Shown: positions 5,763 to 7,233 of the stretch, in pieces
Position numbering within the stretch: the stretch's first letter is position 1
How the letters are laid out: each line of letters starts with the position of its first letter
Assembly: GCA_937902805.1 (NCBI GenBank)
Contig: CALEMB010000054.1
Span: 1 to 7,233, forward strand
Direction: 5' to 3'
DNA from: an uncultured Bacteroidales bacterium
GTDB lineage: Bacteria > Bacteroidota > Bacteroidia > Bacteroidales > F082
Length of the DNA: 7,233 nucleotides
Program-made: the position numbers and the translations under genes
The notes under the pieces: model-generated
The model's input: only the letters and a program-made list of their open reading frames with translations
Databases searched by the model: none
What the model was told of the DNA's origin: nothing

Positions 5763-7178
5763 TTATTTACCGATGCAAAAACGGCTGAAAATGGTCCCTA
5801 AGACCTCGTCCGTCGTAATCTCACCTGTAATCGTGCCGAGATAATGTATTGCTTCACGTAAATCCTGTGAAACCAAGTCGGTAGGAATATTCATCTCAAG
5901 TCCTTCTTTAACATGAAGAAGGGCCTCGCTGGCATGGGTCAGAGCCTCGTAATGCCGCACATTGGTGACCAAAGTGGCATCAGGGGAGGCGAGAGGCTGA
6001 CTATGTTTCAGGGTGTTGTAGAGGTCGTTCAAACCGAAACGCTGCTTCGCTGAAAGGCAGATGACCATGATGTCATCGTTGTCCAAATCGGTACGGAGGT
6101 GGCCCAACAAGGCTTCACCTTGGTCTTCGAGCCTATCCACCTTATTAATACACAGGATGAACTGCTGATGCTCCAAGTCTATTCTTTCAAGGATTTCATG
6201 TGCCGCAACAAGCATATCATCAACACCTTTTGTGGCATCCAGCATCCCAATGACCACTGAGGCTTCGGCAATTTTCCGATAGGAACGCTCAATGCCGATT
6301 TTCTCTATGGTTTCCTCGGTCTCACGCAAACCTGCCGTATCGATGAAACGGAACAGAATGCCATTGATATTCAGTGTTTCTTCGATGGTGTCGCGTGTGG
6401 TGCCGGCAATGTCGCTCACAATGGCGCGGTCTTCGCCCAAAAGGGCGTTCAACAAGGTGCTTTTGCCCGTGTTGGTTTGGCCCACAATGGCCACAGGCAC
6501 ACCATTCTTGATGGCATTGCCGAGACGGAACGAGTCTTTCAGCTTGTTGACATGCTCCAAGGTTTCGTTCAACAAAGCCTTCAGTTGACTGCGGTCGGCA
6601 AACTCGACATCTTCTTCAGAGAAGTCCAATTCCAATTCCATCAATGATGTCATTTCCAATAATTTGGAGCGCATCACTTGAAGTTCTTTGGAAAACCCAC
6701 CTTTCAGCTGATTGATGGCCACGCGATGGGCAGCTTCGCTCTCAGAACTAATCAAGTCAGCGATGGCTTCGGCTTGTGCGAGGTCGAATTTGCGGTTGAC
6801 GAAAGCCCTGCGGGTGAACTCACCGGCTTCGGCCATGCGACAGCCGTTGGCGATGAGGACCTGCAGCAGTTTTTGCTGCACAAATACAGAGCCATGCACG
6901 CTGATTTCAGCCGAATCCTCGCCAGTGAAAGAGTGGGGGGCTTTGAAAAAAGTCACCAAGACCTCGTCCAGCATCTCGTCCTTATTAATAAGGTGTCCAT
7001 GGTATGCCTTATGGGAGACGATATTGCTCGTTTCCAATGGCTTACCAAGATGCTGAAACAAAGCCGCGACTATTTCTATAGCTTTGGGTCCTGATATACG
7101 GACAACAGCGATTGCGCCCATGCCATGAGGTGTGGCAAGGGCGCAAATGGTGTCGTTATCAAGGATTCGATTTAACAT
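5763..7178 (-). CDS. mnmE: tRNA uridine-5-carboxymethylaminomethyl modification GTPase MnmE (TrmE)
   Basis: A 471-residue cytoplasmic GTPase. With MnmG it installs the carboxymethylaminomethyl group on the wobble uridine (U34) of certain tRNAs. The start MLNRILDNDTICALATPHGMG is the usual MnmE formyl-THF-binding N-terminus. The inserted G domain has G1 GQTNTGKS (233-240), G2 TTRDT (260-264), G3 DTAG (280-283), G4 NKVD (345-348) and G5 SAK (376-378). The protein ends in FCIGK, with the conserved cysteine at 468. Length is slightly above the roughly 454-465 usual for the family. A TTG at 7202 in frame would extend it by 8 residues but would overlap the upstream ssb gene; ATG 7178 fits the family and sits 4 nt after the ssb stop. 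All key motifs are intact, so it should be functional. Confidence 0.97.
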   Translation of the reverse strand: MLNRILDNDTICALATPHGMGAIAVVRISGPKAIEIVAALFQHLGKPLETSNIVSHKAYHGHLINKDEMLDEVLVTFFKAPHSFTGEDSAEISVHGSVFVQQKLLQVLIANGCRMAEAGEFTRRAFVNRKFDLAQAEAIADLISSESEAAHRVAINQLKGGFSKELQVMRSKLLEMTSLMELELDFSEEDVEFADRSQLKALLNETLEHVNKLKDSFRLGNAIKNGVPVAIVGQTNTGKSTLLNALLGEDRAIVSDIAGTTRDTIEETLNINGILFRFIDTAGLRETEETIEKIGIERSYRKIAEASVVIGMLDATKGVDDMLVAAHEILERIDLEHQQFILCINKVDRLEDQGEALLGHLRTDLDNDDIMVICLSAKQRFGLNDLYNTLKHSQPLASPDATLVTNVRHYEALTHASEALLHVKEGLEMNIPTDLVSQDLREAIHYLGTITGEITTDEVLGTIFSRFCIGK

Positions 7179-7182
7179 AATA

Positions 7183-7233
7183 TCAGAAGGGCAAATCGTC
7201 AACGCTGTCTTCCGCAGGCGGGAAATACTCCGT
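7183..7233 (-). CDS. ssb: Single-stranded DNA-binding protein, C-terminal end only
   Basis: The window's right edge carries 16 codons and a TGA in a minus-strand frame, reading TEYFPPAEDSVDDLPF. An acidic stretch ending in DDLPF is the hallmark C-terminal tip of bacterial SSB, the peptide that recruits partner proteins of replication, repair and recombination. The OB-fold that binds DNA lies outside the window. The stop is 4 nt before mnmE ATG 7178, so the two genes are probably cotranscribed. The call rests on the tip alone, but the tip is quite specific. Confidence 0.8.
   Translation of the reverse strand, partial: TEYFPPAEDSVDDLPF

Noticed and set aside
6678..7094. 138-codon plus-strand frame opposite mnmE
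   Set aside because: Antisense to the conserved MnmE N-terminal and helical domains; a shadow frame.

Overview
The window looks like Bacteroidota, most likely order Bacteroidales. The evidence is promoter -7 elements of the TAnnTTTG type, A-rich translation leaders without clear Shine-Dalgarno sites, an ORF6N-domain protein of the form common in that phylum, and an outer-membrane barrel resembling Bacteroidota alginate-export-like proteins. The genus cannot be fixed from the sequence alone. All confident genes are on the minus strand.

Right end (read right to left): the last 16 codons of a single-strand DNA-binding protein (ssb), ending in the diagnostic tip DDLPF, are followed 4 nt later by mnmE, a tRNA wobble-uridine modification GTPase with all G motifs and the C-terminal FCIGK. 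Both are housekeeping genes.

Centre: a promoter just after mnmE appears to start a three-gene signalling operon. It encodes (1) a 100-residue STAS-domain anti-anti-sigma-type protein, (2) a secreted outer-membrane beta-barrel protein and (3) a 728-residue membrane protein. The third protein joins a periplasmic sensor, a SpoIIE/RsbU-type PP2C phosphatase and an RsbW-type histidine-kinase-like ATPase. Genes 2 and 3 overlap by 14 bp. The fused protein could both phosphorylate and dephosphorylate the STAS protein, giving a partner-switching relay that starts in the periplasm. The barrel protein inside the operon is the unexpected component, and no sigma factor or other final target is visible.

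Left of the operon: a GC-rich intergenic block of about 110 bp continues the phosphatase reading frame past its stop. Next comes a monocistronic ORF6N/PLD-like gene whose promoter sits between the arms of an 11-bp perfect inverted repeat.

Left end (1-688): AT-rich and without an intact gene. It holds two good plus-strand intrinsic terminators (148-187 and 627-668), a cluster of short palindromes (332-382), and a coding-like plus-strand tail (516-605) that may be the remnant of a lost gene.
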